Part shown: one piece after another, positions 45,844-54,500 of the stretch | How positions within the stretch are numbered: the stretch's first letter is position 1 | Layout of the letters: each line of letters begins with the position of its first letter | Source: Clostridia bacterium | Lineage (GTDB): Bacteria; Bacillota; Clostridia; RGIG6154 | Assembly (NCBI GenBank): GCA_017626145.1 | Contig: JAGAJK010000077.1 | Span: 189,077-246,359 of the forward strand | Length of the DNA: 57,283 nucleotides | Direction of reading: 5' to 3' | Translations under genes and position numbers: made by a program | The notes under the pieces: model-generated | The model's database searches: none | Seen by the model: only the letters and a program-made list of their open reading frames with translations | Told to the model about the DNA's origin: nothing

Positions 45844-47202
45844 ATGAAGTTTAAAACTTTTAAGGGTGGAATTCATCCGAATGATAAAAAGGAACTTACG
45901 AATAAAGTTCCTGTTACAAAGCATATACCGCTTGATGAAATTATTATCCCACTTCGTCAGCATATTGGTGCACCTTGTGACCCTTTGGTTAACGTTGGAG
46001 ATTATGTATATATGGGACAGAAAATAGGTGAATCGCAGTCTTTTGTTTCAGCACCTGTGCATTCTTCGGTTTCGGGAACGGTTTCTGCTATAAAATCACA
46101 TCCGCATCCCGGTGGCGGTGAGGCTATGTGTGTGTTTATAAAAAATGATTACGAAGATAAGCTTGACCCGTCTATAAAACCTTTTAGTCTTGAACTTAAT
46201 CCAAAATCAATCAAAGATTACGTTGATTCATTGGATTCTGCTGATATAGTACATAAAGTTAAAGAATCAGGTATTACAGGTATGGGTGGAGCTGCTTTTC
46301 CGTTGCATGTTAAGCTCTCGCCTCCGTCCGACTGTAAAATTGATACTGTTTTAATTAATGGTGCTGAGTGTGAACCATATCTTACATCTGACCATAGAGC
46401 TATGCTCGAAAGGCCTCAGCTTATTTTTGCAGGTGCATTGCTTGTTGCTAAGGCTGTAAATGCTGAAAAAATTATCATTGCAATCGAAAGCAATAAACCT
46501 GATGCCATTGAGTTATTTGAGGAAATGGCAAAGGATTATCCTGAAATCACGATAGGTGTTCTTAAAACCAAATATCCTCAGGGTAGTGAAAAACAACTTA
46601 TACAAGCAGTAACCAAAAGACAAGTTCCATCCGGTGGATTACCTGCTAATGTAGGTTTACTTGTTACAAATATTGATACTTGTTCTGCAGTAACAAGAGC
46701 TGTTGTTATGAATATGCCTCTTATTGAAAGAAATGTAACAGTTTCAGGTGATGCTGTTAAAAGTCCTAAAAATTTATTGGTAAGAGTAGGCGTTACTTTT
46801 CAACAGTTGTTTGATGCTTGTGACGGATTTATTGAAGAACCTAAAAAAATTGTTATGGGCGGTCCAATGATGGGAATAGCTCAATCTACAACTGAAGTTC
46901 CGGTTATAAAAGGGACATCTGGAATACTGGCATTTACCAAACCAGAAACTTATGGTAAAGAAGAGGGGACTTGTATCAAATGCGGCAAATGTGTTGATGT
47001 CTGTCCTATGAGACTTATGCCTAATGCACTTAGTATTTTTTCACGAATGGAAAAGGTTGAAAAACTTAACGACTATCATGTTATGGATTGTATGGAATGT
47101 GGCTCATGTACATATATTTGTCCTCAAAGAAGATTTATTGTTCAACATATAAAACATGGAAAGTCCGTAGTTAAAAACAGTCAACAGAAAGGAAATAAAT
47201 GA
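45844..47202 (+). CDS. rnfC: Rnf complex subunit RnfC
   Basis: RnfC is the peripheral NADH/FMN-binding part of the ferredoxin:NAD+ oxidoreductase that pumps Na+ or H+. The 452-residue protein has a barrel-sandwich N-terminal region (GGIHPNDKKELT), a flavin/NADH part with GITGMGGAAFPLHVKL and NGAECEPYLTSDHR, and two [4Fe-4S] motifs near the C-terminus, CIKCGKCVDVCPMRLMP and CMECGSCTYICPQRR. It heads an rnfCDGEAB operon. AAGGAG precedes the ATG. Confidence 0.97.
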   Translation: MKFKTFKGGIHPNDKKELTNKVPVTKHIPLDEIIIPLRQHIGAPCDPLVNVGDYVYMGQKIGESQSFVSAPVHSSVSGTVSAIKSHPHPGGGEAMCVFIKNDYEDKLDPSIKPFSLELNPKSIKDYVDSLDSADIVHKVKESGITGMGGAAFPLHVKLSPPSDCKIDTVLINGAECEPYLTSDHRAMLERPQLIFAGALLVAKAVNAEKIIIAIESNKPDAIELFEEMAKDYPEITIGVLKTKYPQGSEKQLIQAVTKRQVPSGGLPANVGLLVTNIDTCSAVTRAVVMNMPLIERNVTVSGDAVKSPKNLLVRVGVTFQQLFDACDGFIEEPKKIVMGGPMMGIAQSTTEVPVIKGTSGILAFTKPETYGKEEGTCIKCGKCVDVCPMRLMPNALSIFSRMEKVEKLNDYHVMDCMECGSCTYICPQRRFIVQHIKHGKSVVKNSQQKGNK

Positions 47203-48167
47203 TGGAAAAATTAATTGTTTCTTATGCACCTCATATAAGGACTCACAGAACAACCCAAAGATTAATGCTTGATGTTATAATTGCGTTGATACCGTCTTTG
47301 ATAGCAAGTATTGTTTTTTTTGGTATCAAGTCATTGTTTTTAGTGTTAACAACTGTTGCTTCTTGTGTTTTATTTGAGTTTGCGTGGCAGAAAATCTTCA
47401 AAAATGATATTACAGTTTGTGACTTATCGGCAGTAGTGACAGGCATACTCCTTGCTTTCAATATGCCTGTGTCTGCACCTTTATGGATGGGTGTTGTCGG
47501 TGGAGCTTTTGCGATAATTATTGTTAAGATGTGTTTTGGTGGACTTGGAAATAATTTTGTAAATCCTGCTTTGGCAGCGAGAGCTTTTTTATTGTTAAGC
47601 TGGCCTGTTAATATGACAAAGTGGACACCAACTGTTTTTGTATCTAAAGCGGCACAGGGTGGTGCTGATGTTATAACAGGTGCAACACCTTTAGGAGTAT
47701 TAAAAGAAACAGGTAAGATTTCTTTTGACTATATGGATATGTTTTTAGGAAACATAAGCGGTTGTATTGGTGAAGTAAGTACTCTTGCAATAGTTATTGG
47801 ATTTATATATTTACTGGTAAAAAAAGTTATAACTTGGCATGTTCCTGTTATATATGTGGCGTCCGTATTTATTTTTGCGGAACTTATGGGTGAAAATGGA
47901 TTATTCTATATTTTGTCTGGTGGTCTTATGCTTGGTGCTGTATTTATGGCAACTGACTATGTTACAAGCCCTATGTCTTTAAAAGGTAATATAATATATG
48001 CATTTTGTCTTGGACTTTTAACTGTTGTGATACGTAAATTCGGAGCTTTACCTGAAGGCGTTAGTTATTCCATTCTCCTTATGAATATTGTTACGCCTCT
48101 TATTGATAATGTTACTAAAAATAGATACTATGGCAAAGCTAAAAAAAGCAAGGAGGCTAAACAATGA
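47199..48167 (+). CDS. rnfD: Rnf complex subunit RnfD
   Basis: The 322-residue membrane subunit carries covalently bound FMN. The flavinylation site is in GADVITGATPLGVLKE near residue 160, with T being the usual ApbE target. About nine or ten helices surround it, including FGGLGNNFVNPALAARAFL. Its start overlaps the rnfC stop. Two adjacent ATGs (47199, 47202) are possible. Confidence 0.96.
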   Translation: MMEKLIVSYAPHIRTHRTTQRLMLDVIIALIPSLIASIVFFGIKSLFLVLTTVASCVLFEFAWQKIFKNDITVCDLSAVVTGILLAFNMPVSAPLWMGVVGGAFAIIIVKMCFGGLGNNFVNPALAARAFLLLSWPVNMTKWTPTVFVSKAAQGGADVITGATPLGVLKETGKISFDYMDMFLGNISGCIGEVSTLAIVIGFIYLLVKKVITWHVPVIYVASVFIFAELMGENGLFYILSGGLMLGAVFMATDYVTSPMSLKGNIIYAFCLGLLTVVIRKFGALPEGVSYSILLMNIVTPLIDNVTKNRYYGKAKKSKEAKQ

Positions 48168-48694
48168 AAAAAGATTCATCTTTACATATGATAATTACCC
48201 TTGTTGCAATAGCTGTAATTGTAGGAGGTCTTATGGCTTTTTTTAATGATATTACAGCTCCTTTGATTGAAAAAAACAATGTGGAAGCATTGAATAAGTC
48301 TTTATATGAAATTATACCTGCCGATAAATATGAGCAAATTGATAATGGTGATAGTGTTATATACGTTGCTTACAATGCTGAAAAAAAGGTAGGGGTGTTG
48401 GTTACTTACACAGAGCAAGGCTATGGTGGTGAAATTAAGGTGCTTACCGGAATTGATAATGAGGGAAAGATTGTAGGTGTTGAAATTCTTGAAAACTCTG
48501 AAACAGCAGGTTTGGGTGCAAATGCGACTAAGCCGGAGTTTAAAGGGCAATTCACCGGTAAAAATAATACTGTAAGTGTAACTAAAACTGTTCCGGGTGA
48601 TGCTGAAATTAAAGCAATTACAGGTGCGACTATAACTTCAAAAGCTGTTACGTCAGCTGTTAATAGTGCATTGAAAATTGCGCAGAATTATTAG
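48164..48694 (+). CDS. rnfG: Rnf complex subunit RnfG
   Basis: The 176-residue subunit has one N-terminal membrane helix (residues 8-28) and an outer FMN-binding domain. The flavinylation motif TGATIT is near residue 157 in IKAITGATITSKAVTSAV, after ENSETAGLGANA. Translation is coupled to rnfD by an ATGA overlap. Confidence 0.96.
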   Translation: MKKDSSLHMIITLVAIAVIVGGLMAFFNDITAPLIEKNNVEALNKSLYEIIPADKYEQIDNGDSVIYVAYNAEKKVGVLVTYTEQGYGGEIKVLTGIDNEGKIVGVEILENSETAGLGANATKPEFKGQFTGKNNTVSVTKTVPGDAEIKAITGATITSKAVTSAVNSALKIAQNY

Positions 48695-48704
48695 GAGGTA
48701 AGAA

Positions 48705-49301
48705 ATGAATATATTTACAAAAGGATTAATTAAAGAAAACCCTGTTCTGGTTCTTACCTTAGGAATGTGTGCTTCATTAGCAACTACGACTTCTGTAATT
48801 AATGGAATAGGTATGGGATTATCTACAACTGTTGTTCTGATTTGTTCTAATGCTGTTATTGCAGCATTAAGAAAAATTATACCATCTAAAGTAAGAATTG
48901 CTTCATATATTGTTGTTATAGCCGCATTTGTTACTATAGTCGAAATGCTTATCAATGCTTTTTTACCATCTCTTGCAAGTTCTTTAGGTGTATTCATTCC
49001 GTTGATAGTTGTTAATTGTATAATTCTTGCCAGAGCAGAAGCTTTTGCTTCTAAAAATTCTATTTTTGCTTCTGTTTTAGATGGTGCTGGTATGGGTATC
49101 GGATTTACTTTAGCTTTGGTTTTAATTGCTTCGGTAAGAGAAATCATAGGTGTAGGTACATGGTGTGGTTTTAAAATTATGAGTTCAGGTTATCAACCGG
49201 CCACGGCTTTTATTCTTCCCGCAGGAGCTTTTTTGACTTTTGGAATTATACTTGCTGTTAAAAATTTAATTGAGTCGGGAAAGGAGAAGAAAAATGATTG
49301 A
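48705..49301 (+). CDS. rnfE: Rnf complex subunit RnfE
   Basis: The 198-residue protein has six helices and matches RnfE/NqrD: FTKGLIKENPVLVLTLGMCA at the N-terminus and IPLIVVNCIILARAEAFASK near residue 105. It is structurally related to RnfA, with inverted topology in the membrane. GGAGG precedes the ATG. Confidence 0.96.
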   Translation: MNIFTKGLIKENPVLVLTLGMCASLATTTSVINGIGMGLSTTVVLICSNAVIAALRKIIPSKVRIASYIVVIAAFVTIVEMLINAFLPSLASSLGVFIPLIVVNCIILARAEAFASKNSIFASVLDGAGMGIGFTLALVLIASVREIIGVGTWCGFKIMSSGYQPATAFILPAGAFLTFGIILAVKNLIESGKEKKND

Positions 49302-49884
49302 TATTAAATCTTTGTTGGTTATAGCTATTAGTGCTATGCTTACTGAAAACTTTGTTTTGTCCCGATTTATGGGTATATGTCCCTTTTTAGGTGTTTCTAA
49401 AAAAACATCTACAGCTGTTGGCATGGGTATGGCTGTTACTTTCGTTATGACTCTTGCTGGCATTGCTACTTGGCTGATTCAGCACTATATTTTAGTTCAG
49501 TTTCATTTGGAATATATGAAAACGATTGTGTTCATTTTTGTGATTGCAGCACTTGTTCAATTTGTCGAAATGGCTTTACAAAGGTTTTCACCTGCATTAT
49601 ATACTGCACTTGGTATATATTTACCTCTCATAACTACTAATTGTGCGGTTCTCGGTGCTGTTTTGCTGGCAATTGACACTTATAATTATAACCTTATTGA
49701 AACCATAGTATTTAATATGTTTGCTGCAATTGGTTTTACTATAGCTATAATATTGCTTTCCGGTGTTCGCGAAAGGCTTGAAGAAGCAAAAATTCCATCT
49801 TTTATGCAGGGATTACCAATCGTTATGATCTCAGCAGCGCTAATTTCTATTGCTTTCCTTGGTTTTCAGGGACTTAGCTTTTAA
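49294..49884 (+). CDS. rnfA: Rnf complex subunit RnfA
   Basis: The 196-residue protein has six helices and the RnfA/NqrE blocks LTENFVLSRFMGICPFLGVS and YLPLITTNCAVLGAVLLA. In the complex, RnfA and RnfE share an iron centre within the membrane (family knowledge). I chose the ATG at 49294, which overlaps the rnfE stop and follows AAAGGAG; the frame opens at a TTG at 49270. Confidence 0.96.
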   Translation: MIDIKSLLVIAISAMLTENFVLSRFMGICPFLGVSKKTSTAVGMGMAVTFVMTLAGIATWLIQHYILVQFHLEYMKTIVFIFVIAALVQFVEMALQRFSPALYTALGIYLPLITTNCAVLGAVLLAIDTYNYNLIETIVFNMFAAIGFTIAIILLSGVRERLEEAKIPSFMQGLPIVMISAALISIAFLGFQGLSF

Positions 49885-49898
49885 AGGAGGAATATTTA

Positions 49899-50687
49899 AT
49901 GAATTCAATAATAACTGCTATAGTTGCATTTGGTGCAATTGGTCTTGCAATTGGTATAATTCTTAGTATTGCTGCTAAGGTTTTCGAAGTAAATACTGAT
50001 CCTAAAATTGGTGAGGTTTTAGATAATTTACCTGGAGCAAATTGTGGTGGATGCGGTTTCGCAGGGTGTAGTGCTTGTGCAGAAGCAATTGTAAAAGGTG
50101 AGGCTTCCGTTAATGCATGTCCGAGTATCGATGAATCATCTTTAAGTAGAATTGCTTCAATTATGGGAACTGAAGCTGAAAAGACACGTAAATTAGTAGC
50201 TTGTGTTATGTGCTCGGGTTCAAACGATGTTACTGTTAAAAAATACGAATTTGATGGCACAAAGTCATGCTTGGAGATTAATGCTTTGAACAATGGTGAC
50301 AAAATGTGTAATTTTGCTTGTTTGGGTTATGGAGATTGCGTTGAAGTCTGTAAGTTTGATGCTATAACATTACATAATACATTAGCATCCGTAGACAAAG
50401 ATAAATGTGCTTCATGCGGAATGTGTGTGTCAGTTTGTCCCAGAAATATAATAAAATTGATTCCTTATGATTCTAAGGTTTATGTCAGATGCTCATCTGA
50501 AGATAAAGGTGCAGCTATGAAAGCAAAGTGTAGTGTAGGCTGTATTGGGTGTGGTATTTGTGCTAAGAATTGTCCTGAAGAAGCAATTATGGTAATTGAT
50601 AATCATGCGGTTATTAATCAGGAAAAGTGCGTAGGTTGTGGTATTTGTGTTGAAAAATGCCCAAAAAAAATTATTGAAACAGCTTAA
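49899..50687 (+). CDS. rnfB: Rnf complex subunit RnfB (ferredoxin-like)
   Basis: The 262-residue subunit accepts electrons from reduced ferredoxin. One N-terminal helix (residues 5-25) is followed by the NCGGCGFAGCSACAEA cluster motif, then polyferredoxin motifs CASCGMCVSVCPRNI, CIGCGICAKNCPEEA and CVGCGICVEKCPKKI. The length and cluster count agree with clostridial RnfB. It ends the rnf cluster, with the dacF-like gene starting 13 bases on. Confidence 0.97.
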   Translation: MNSIITAIVAFGAIGLAIGIILSIAAKVFEVNTDPKIGEVLDNLPGANCGGCGFAGCSACAEAIVKGEASVNACPSIDESSLSRIASIMGTEAEKTRKLVACVMCSGSNDVTVKKYEFDGTKSCLEINALNNGDKMCNFACLGYGDCVEVCKFDAITLHNTLASVDKDKCASCGMCVSVCPRNIIKLIPYDSKVYVRCSSEDKGAAMKAKCSVGCIGCGICAKNCPEEAIMVIDNHAVINQEKCVGCGICVEKCPKKIIETA

Positions 50688-50700
50688 TTTGGAGAAACTA

Positions 50701-51876
50701 ATGAAAAAGATATTGGCGTTAATCCTGGTAACTATGTTTTTACTTTCGGGTAATGTTTTCGCTAAACCGGCAATAAGTAGTGGGGCTTGCATACTGATAG
50801 ATGCAGAAACTGGTCAGATTCTGTATTCACAAAATGCTAATGAGCGTATGTATCCTGCAAGCATAACAAAGTTACTTACTATCTATCTGGCTTGTGAAAA
50901 AGGTAAACCAGGTGATATTATTACTGTATCTAAAAATGCAGTTGACTCAGTTCCGAGAGATACTTCGAATATAGCACTTGATTACGGAGAAAAGATTACT
51001 GTTGAAGATGCAATTTGTGCAGCTATGCTTATGTCTGCGAATGATGCAGCAAATGTGCTGGCGGAATATGTTAGTGGTTCTACGGAAGAATTTGCTAAAC
51101 TTATGAATAAAACTGCAAATGAAATGGGTGTTAAGAATTCTAATTTCGTTAATCCAAGCGGTTTACATAACGAAGAACATTATACAACTGCATATGATTT
51201 TGCTATGATTGTTAAATCAGCACTGGCTAACGACAAGTTTATGGAATATTTTTCATCGCAAGAATATACTATCGGAACTACAAATAAAAAAGATGAAACA
51301 AGGTATATGGTTACTCAGCATCGTATGATGCACTGGCCGCAGTATGCTCCTTTGAATGTTATAGGTGGTAAATCCGGATATACTTCTCAGGCGATGTTTA
51401 CTTTAGTTACTTATGGCGAAAAAAATGGCAAAAAGTTAATTACTGTTGTTCTTAACAGCCAGACTTTTACAGATGTTTATAAAGATACACAAACATTGCT
51501 TGAGTATGGGTATAACGATTTTGAAAAAGTTGTTATTAAAAGCGAAAACATTCAGCCTTATACCGAAGGAAGAGTAACACTTACTCCGAAGGGAACTGTA
51601 ACCTTTTTACTTGATAAAGAATATACTGAAGATGATCTGAATTTTAATTATAAAGATGAAAAATTAAATATTTCCCTGCCTGACGGTTTTGTAATTGCAA
51701 CTATGAGTACTGATAAGACAGTAAAACCCTCTGTTTTTCAGAAAGTTATAAAAACGATAGGTATAGTATTGGTTTCGGCGATAGTTTTGGTAGTGTTATT
51801 AATCATCTGTTTTTTGAAGATAGAGAATAATAAAAAGAAGAAACGTGACAGAAAGAAAAAATTTTTATATAAATAA
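50701..51876 (+). CDS. D-alanyl-D-alanine carboxypeptidase (DacF/PBP5-like)
   Basis: The 391-residue secreted serine peptidase trims peptidoglycan stem peptides. It has a signal peptide (residues 1-22, cleaved near VFA-KP), the catalytic SITK in YPASITKLL near residue 57, SAND near residue 118, and GGKSGYTS in place of KTG. A C-terminal membrane helix (about 350-372) with a basic tail anchors it. It follows rnfB closely without a terminator, so read-through from the rnf promoter is likely. A sporulation role (DacF) is possible but not shown. Confidence 0.93.
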   Translation: MKKILALILVTMFLLSGNVFAKPAISSGACILIDAETGQILYSQNANERMYPASITKLLTIYLACEKGKPGDIITVSKNAVDSVPRDTSNIALDYGEKITVEDAICAAMLMSANDAANVLAEYVSGSTEEFAKLMNKTANEMGVKNSNFVNPSGLHNEEHYTTAYDFAMIVKSALANDKFMEYFSSQEYTIGTTNKKDETRYMVTQHRMMHWPQYAPLNVIGGKSGYTSQAMFTLVTYGEKNGKKLITVVLNSQTFTDVYKDTQTLLEYGYNDFEKVVIKSENIQPYTEGRVTLTPKGTVTFLLDKEYTEDDLNFNYKDEKLNISLPDGFVIATMSTDKTVKPSVFQKVIKTIGIVLVSAIVLVVLLIICFLKIENNKKKKRDRKKKFLYK

Positions 51877-51892
51877 TGATTATGGAGTTAAT

Positions 51893-52825
51893 ATGATATA
51901 TAGTAATATTCTTGAAGCAATAGGACATACACCTGTTATCAGATTAAATAAAATCGTTGACGATGACAGTGCAGAAATATTGGTTAAATTTGAGGGGTTG
52001 AATGCAGGTGGTTCTATAAAAACAAGAACTGCTTATAATATGTTATCTGATGCATGGAAAACCGGAAAAATTAATAAAGATACTATTATAGTTGAACCCA
52101 CAAGTGGAAATCAGGGAATCGGACTTGCGCTATGTGGAGCTGTTATGGGACTTAAGACTATTATAATTATGCCTGATTCCGTAAGTGAGGAAAGACGCAA
52201 ATTGGTTCATCATTATGGTGCTGAAGTTATTCTTGTTCACGATGACGGAAATATAGGCGACTGCATAAACGAGTGCCTTGAAACAGCTCTGAAAATGGCA
52301 AGTGATAATAAAAATGTATATGTACCACAACAATTTGAAAATCCTTCTAATCCATTAGTACATAAGCATCATACCGGTGTTGAAATATTAGAACAAGTAG
52401 CCGGACCAATTCATGGATTTTGCTCAGGCATAGGAACCGGAGGAACTATAAGCGGTGTTGGAGAGGTTTTAAAAGCTCAAAATCCTGATATTATAATTTG
52501 GGCGGCTGAACCGGAGAATGCGGCTATACTTGCCGGAGGCTCAATCGGAACGCATATTCAGATGGGCATTGGTGATGGTGTTATACCACCGGTACTTAAT
52601 CGTAAGATATACGATGATTTGTGTATTATAACTGATGAAGAGGCATTAGAGACATCAAGGTTGCTTGCTAAAAAAGAAGGAATTATGTGCGGTATATCGA
52701 GTGGAACTAATGTAGCTGCTGCAAAGAAATTAGCTAAAAAATTAGGTAAAGGAAAAACTGTAGTTACTATTTTGCCTGATACTGCGGAAAGATATTTTTC
52801 CACACCTTTATTTGATAATGAATAA
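51893..52825 (+). CDS. Cysteine synthase family PLP enzyme
   Basis: The 310-residue enzyme is of the CysK/cystathionine-beta-synthase type and probably makes cysteine from O-acetylserine and sulfide. The PLP lysine is in NAGGSIKTRTAYN near residue 42, with EPTSGNQGIGLALCGAVMG and the phosphate-binding GIGTGGTISGVGEVLK. Common CysK has GNTGIGLA and SIKDR, so the Q and T here are mild departures. It starts 16 bases after the carboxypeptidase gene. The ATG at 51893 has TGGAG upstream. Confidence 0.88.
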   Translation: MIYSNILEAIGHTPVIRLNKIVDDDSAEILVKFEGLNAGGSIKTRTAYNMLSDAWKTGKINKDTIIVEPTSGNQGIGLALCGAVMGLKTIIIMPDSVSEERRKLVHHYGAEVILVHDDGNIGDCINECLETALKMASDNKNVYVPQQFENPSNPLVHKHHTGVEILEQVAGPIHGFCSGIGTGGTISGVGEVLKAQNPDIIIWAAEPENAAILAGGSIGTHIQMGIGDGVIPPVLNRKIYDDLCIITDEEALETSRLLAKKEGIMCGISSGTNVAAAKKLAKKLGKGKTVVTILPDTAERYFSTPLFDNE

Positions 52826-52860
52826 TTTAATTCCGCAGAATTAACTCTGCGGAATTAAAT
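52825..52860 (+). terminator. Strong palindrome after the cysteine synthase gene
   Basis: A perfect 15-bp stem (52825-52839 with 52846-52860) and a 6-base loop. There is no clean T run after it, so termination is likely but it may also be a processing or stability element. Confidence 0.6.
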
Positions 52861-52886
52861 TATGTAGGAAAAGTATGGAGGAACTT

Positions 52887-53762
52887 ATGAAAAAATTTTC
52901 AGTTATTCAGCTTCAGTCATCTTTATCATTTTTTATTTTTGGCATTTTATCTTTATTATTTGAAATTTCTTTTGGTGTAATTAAATCTCTGATAGATTCT
53001 GATTGGTCTGGTATTATAAGTTCAATATTAGAACATAACTGGAGTATTTATGTACATTTAATTTTATGTGTGTCTGTAAGTTTGTTTATCGTTCTTGGAA
53101 AAATAAAATTTATACCGTATTCTTTTGCTGGATTTATTATTTTAAATATATATAACTTAATCGTCGATTTTAATATTATAGAATTAATATTACTTGTTAT
53201 AAATATTTTTATGTTGTGTTTTTTCACAGAAAAACACCAATCAGATAAGAGAATTTTAGGCTTTTTGTGGTTATATATAGCTGCTTTTATATTAGACATC
53301 TTTTTTACAATACGTGGCTTAGCGAAGTTTAGTAATATAGTAAATGATATATTAGGTATAATCGCTTATTATTTCTGTATTAAACTTATTTTGAATAAAG
53401 AAAAAATTTATGTTGAACAATTTGAGAATGGATATATTAATATGTTTGTACATTGTTTGCTTATGCTATATTCTTGTGGAGTTTGGAATTTTATCTGGAT
53501 TTACAGGACAACACGGTATTTAAATACTGTTGGAGATGGCCGCAAACAAAATCCGATAATTGAATTATTTTTATGTATGATACCTTTTTATCCAATTTAT
53601 TGGGGGAATATAGTTTCAAGAAAAATTGATAAGCTATGTTTAAAGAAAAATATTAATACCGAAATTTCAATTATTTGTACTATCTTGATGACAGTTATAA
53701 TTTTTCTACCACCATTGATAATGCAAAATACGATAAACAGAATTTCACATTCTGAATTATAA
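52887..53762 (+). CDS. Membrane protein with C-terminal DUF4234-like domain
   Basis: The 291-residue protein has about eight hydrophobic helices. The first part (residues 10-175) matches nothing I recognise. Residues 185-285 resemble DUF4234: MFVHCLLMLYSCGVWNFIWI, then YRTTRYLNTVGDGRKQNP and a further pair of helices. No function is known. I chose the ATG at 52887 because TGGAGGA precedes it. Its last 6 bases overlap the end of the convergent PAP2 gene. Confidence 0.6.
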   Translation: MKKFSVIQLQSSLSFFIFGILSLLFEISFGVIKSLIDSDWSGIISSILEHNWSIYVHLILCVSVSLFIVLGKIKFIPYSFAGFIILNIYNLIVDFNIIELILLVINIFMLCFFTEKHQSDKRILGFLWLYIAAFILDIFFTIRGLAKFSNIVNDILGIIAYYFCIKLILNKEKIYVEQFENGYINMFVHCLLMLYSCGVWNFIWIYRTTRYLNTVGDGRKQNPIIELFLCMIPFYPIYWGNIVSRKIDKLCLKKNINTEISIICTILMTVIIFLPPLIMQNTINRISHSEL

Positions 53763-54281
53763 TTTCTTTTTGTGAAATTTATTTATTATAGATTCTGCTA
53801 ACATTCCCCAGCTGATACCTAGTATTGCTCCAAAGACAATATCAGTGGGGTAATGTACAAGAAGATACAGTCTTGAAAAACCGACAATAGTTGCTAAAAC
53901 AAGGCAAAATATGCCTTGTTTTTTGTGTGAAACAAATACGGAAGTCGCGAAAGCAAAGGCGGCTTGGGTATGTCCGGATGGAAAAGAAAAATCTTGAGGG
54001 GCTTTTACCACAGGTTCAATTCCGAGAACGTAAAAGGGTCTTGTTCTTGCAATTAAAGGTTTTAAAATACCATTTCCGATTATTATGCCTATTGTAAGTG
54101 ATATCAGAATTCTTATACCTGTTCTTCTGTGTTTTTTAAAAAACAAAAGAATTACCCCTGTTGTTATAGGTAAATAACCATTGTTAAAAAGGAATGAAAT
54201 AAACATAAAAAAGTGATCAAAAAATTGACTTTTTAAAGGATGTATTAAATTGTACAGAAAAGTTGCTTCGTAAAAATTCAT
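53757..54281 (-). CDS. PAP2 superfamily phosphatase
   Basis: The 174-residue membrane protein has five or six helices and the three PAP2 motifs: KPLIARTRP near residue 87, PSGHTQA near residue 115, and SRLYLLVHYPTDIVFG near residue 145. It probably dephosphorylates a lipid phosphate such as undecaprenyl pyrophosphate or phosphatidylglycerol phosphate at the outer membrane face. It is a single gene, convergent with the DUF4234 gene. Confidence 0.93.
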   Translation of the reverse strand: MNFYEATFLYNLIHPLKSQFFDHFFMFISFLFNNGYLPITTGVILLFFKKHRRTGIRILISLTIGIIIGNGILKPLIARTRPFYVLGIEPVVKAPQDFSFPSGHTQAAFAFATSVFVSHKKQGIFCLVLATIVGFSRLYLLVHYPTDIVFGAILGISWGMLAESIINKFHKKKL

Positions 54282-54428
54282 AATTATCTCCGTAAATTTT
54301 TATTTTTTTAGAATTAATACATATTATATCAGATTTTATGTTAATACACAATATTTTTACTTTTATATTTTTAAATGATTTATTTTAGTGTATATAATTG
54401 AATTTTGTGCTATTTTTGCAAAAAAGAC

Positions 54429-54457
54429 TTTACAAAAACGTTAAAATAAGGTATAAT
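54429..54457 (+). promoter_or_regulatory. ppdK promoter
   Basis: TTTACA (54429-54434), 17 bases, perfect TATAAT (54452-54457). The rest of the 219-base intergenic region is AT-rich and shows nothing else I can support. Confidence 0.8.
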
Positions 54458-54500
54458 TACAATGTTAAGTTATGTAAACAAATTAAGGAGGAAATAAATA

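Noticed and set aside
54282-54500. Small RNA gene in the gap before ppdK
   Set aside because: The region is AT-rich with a single promoter for ppdK and no hairpin with T run that could end a separate RNA.
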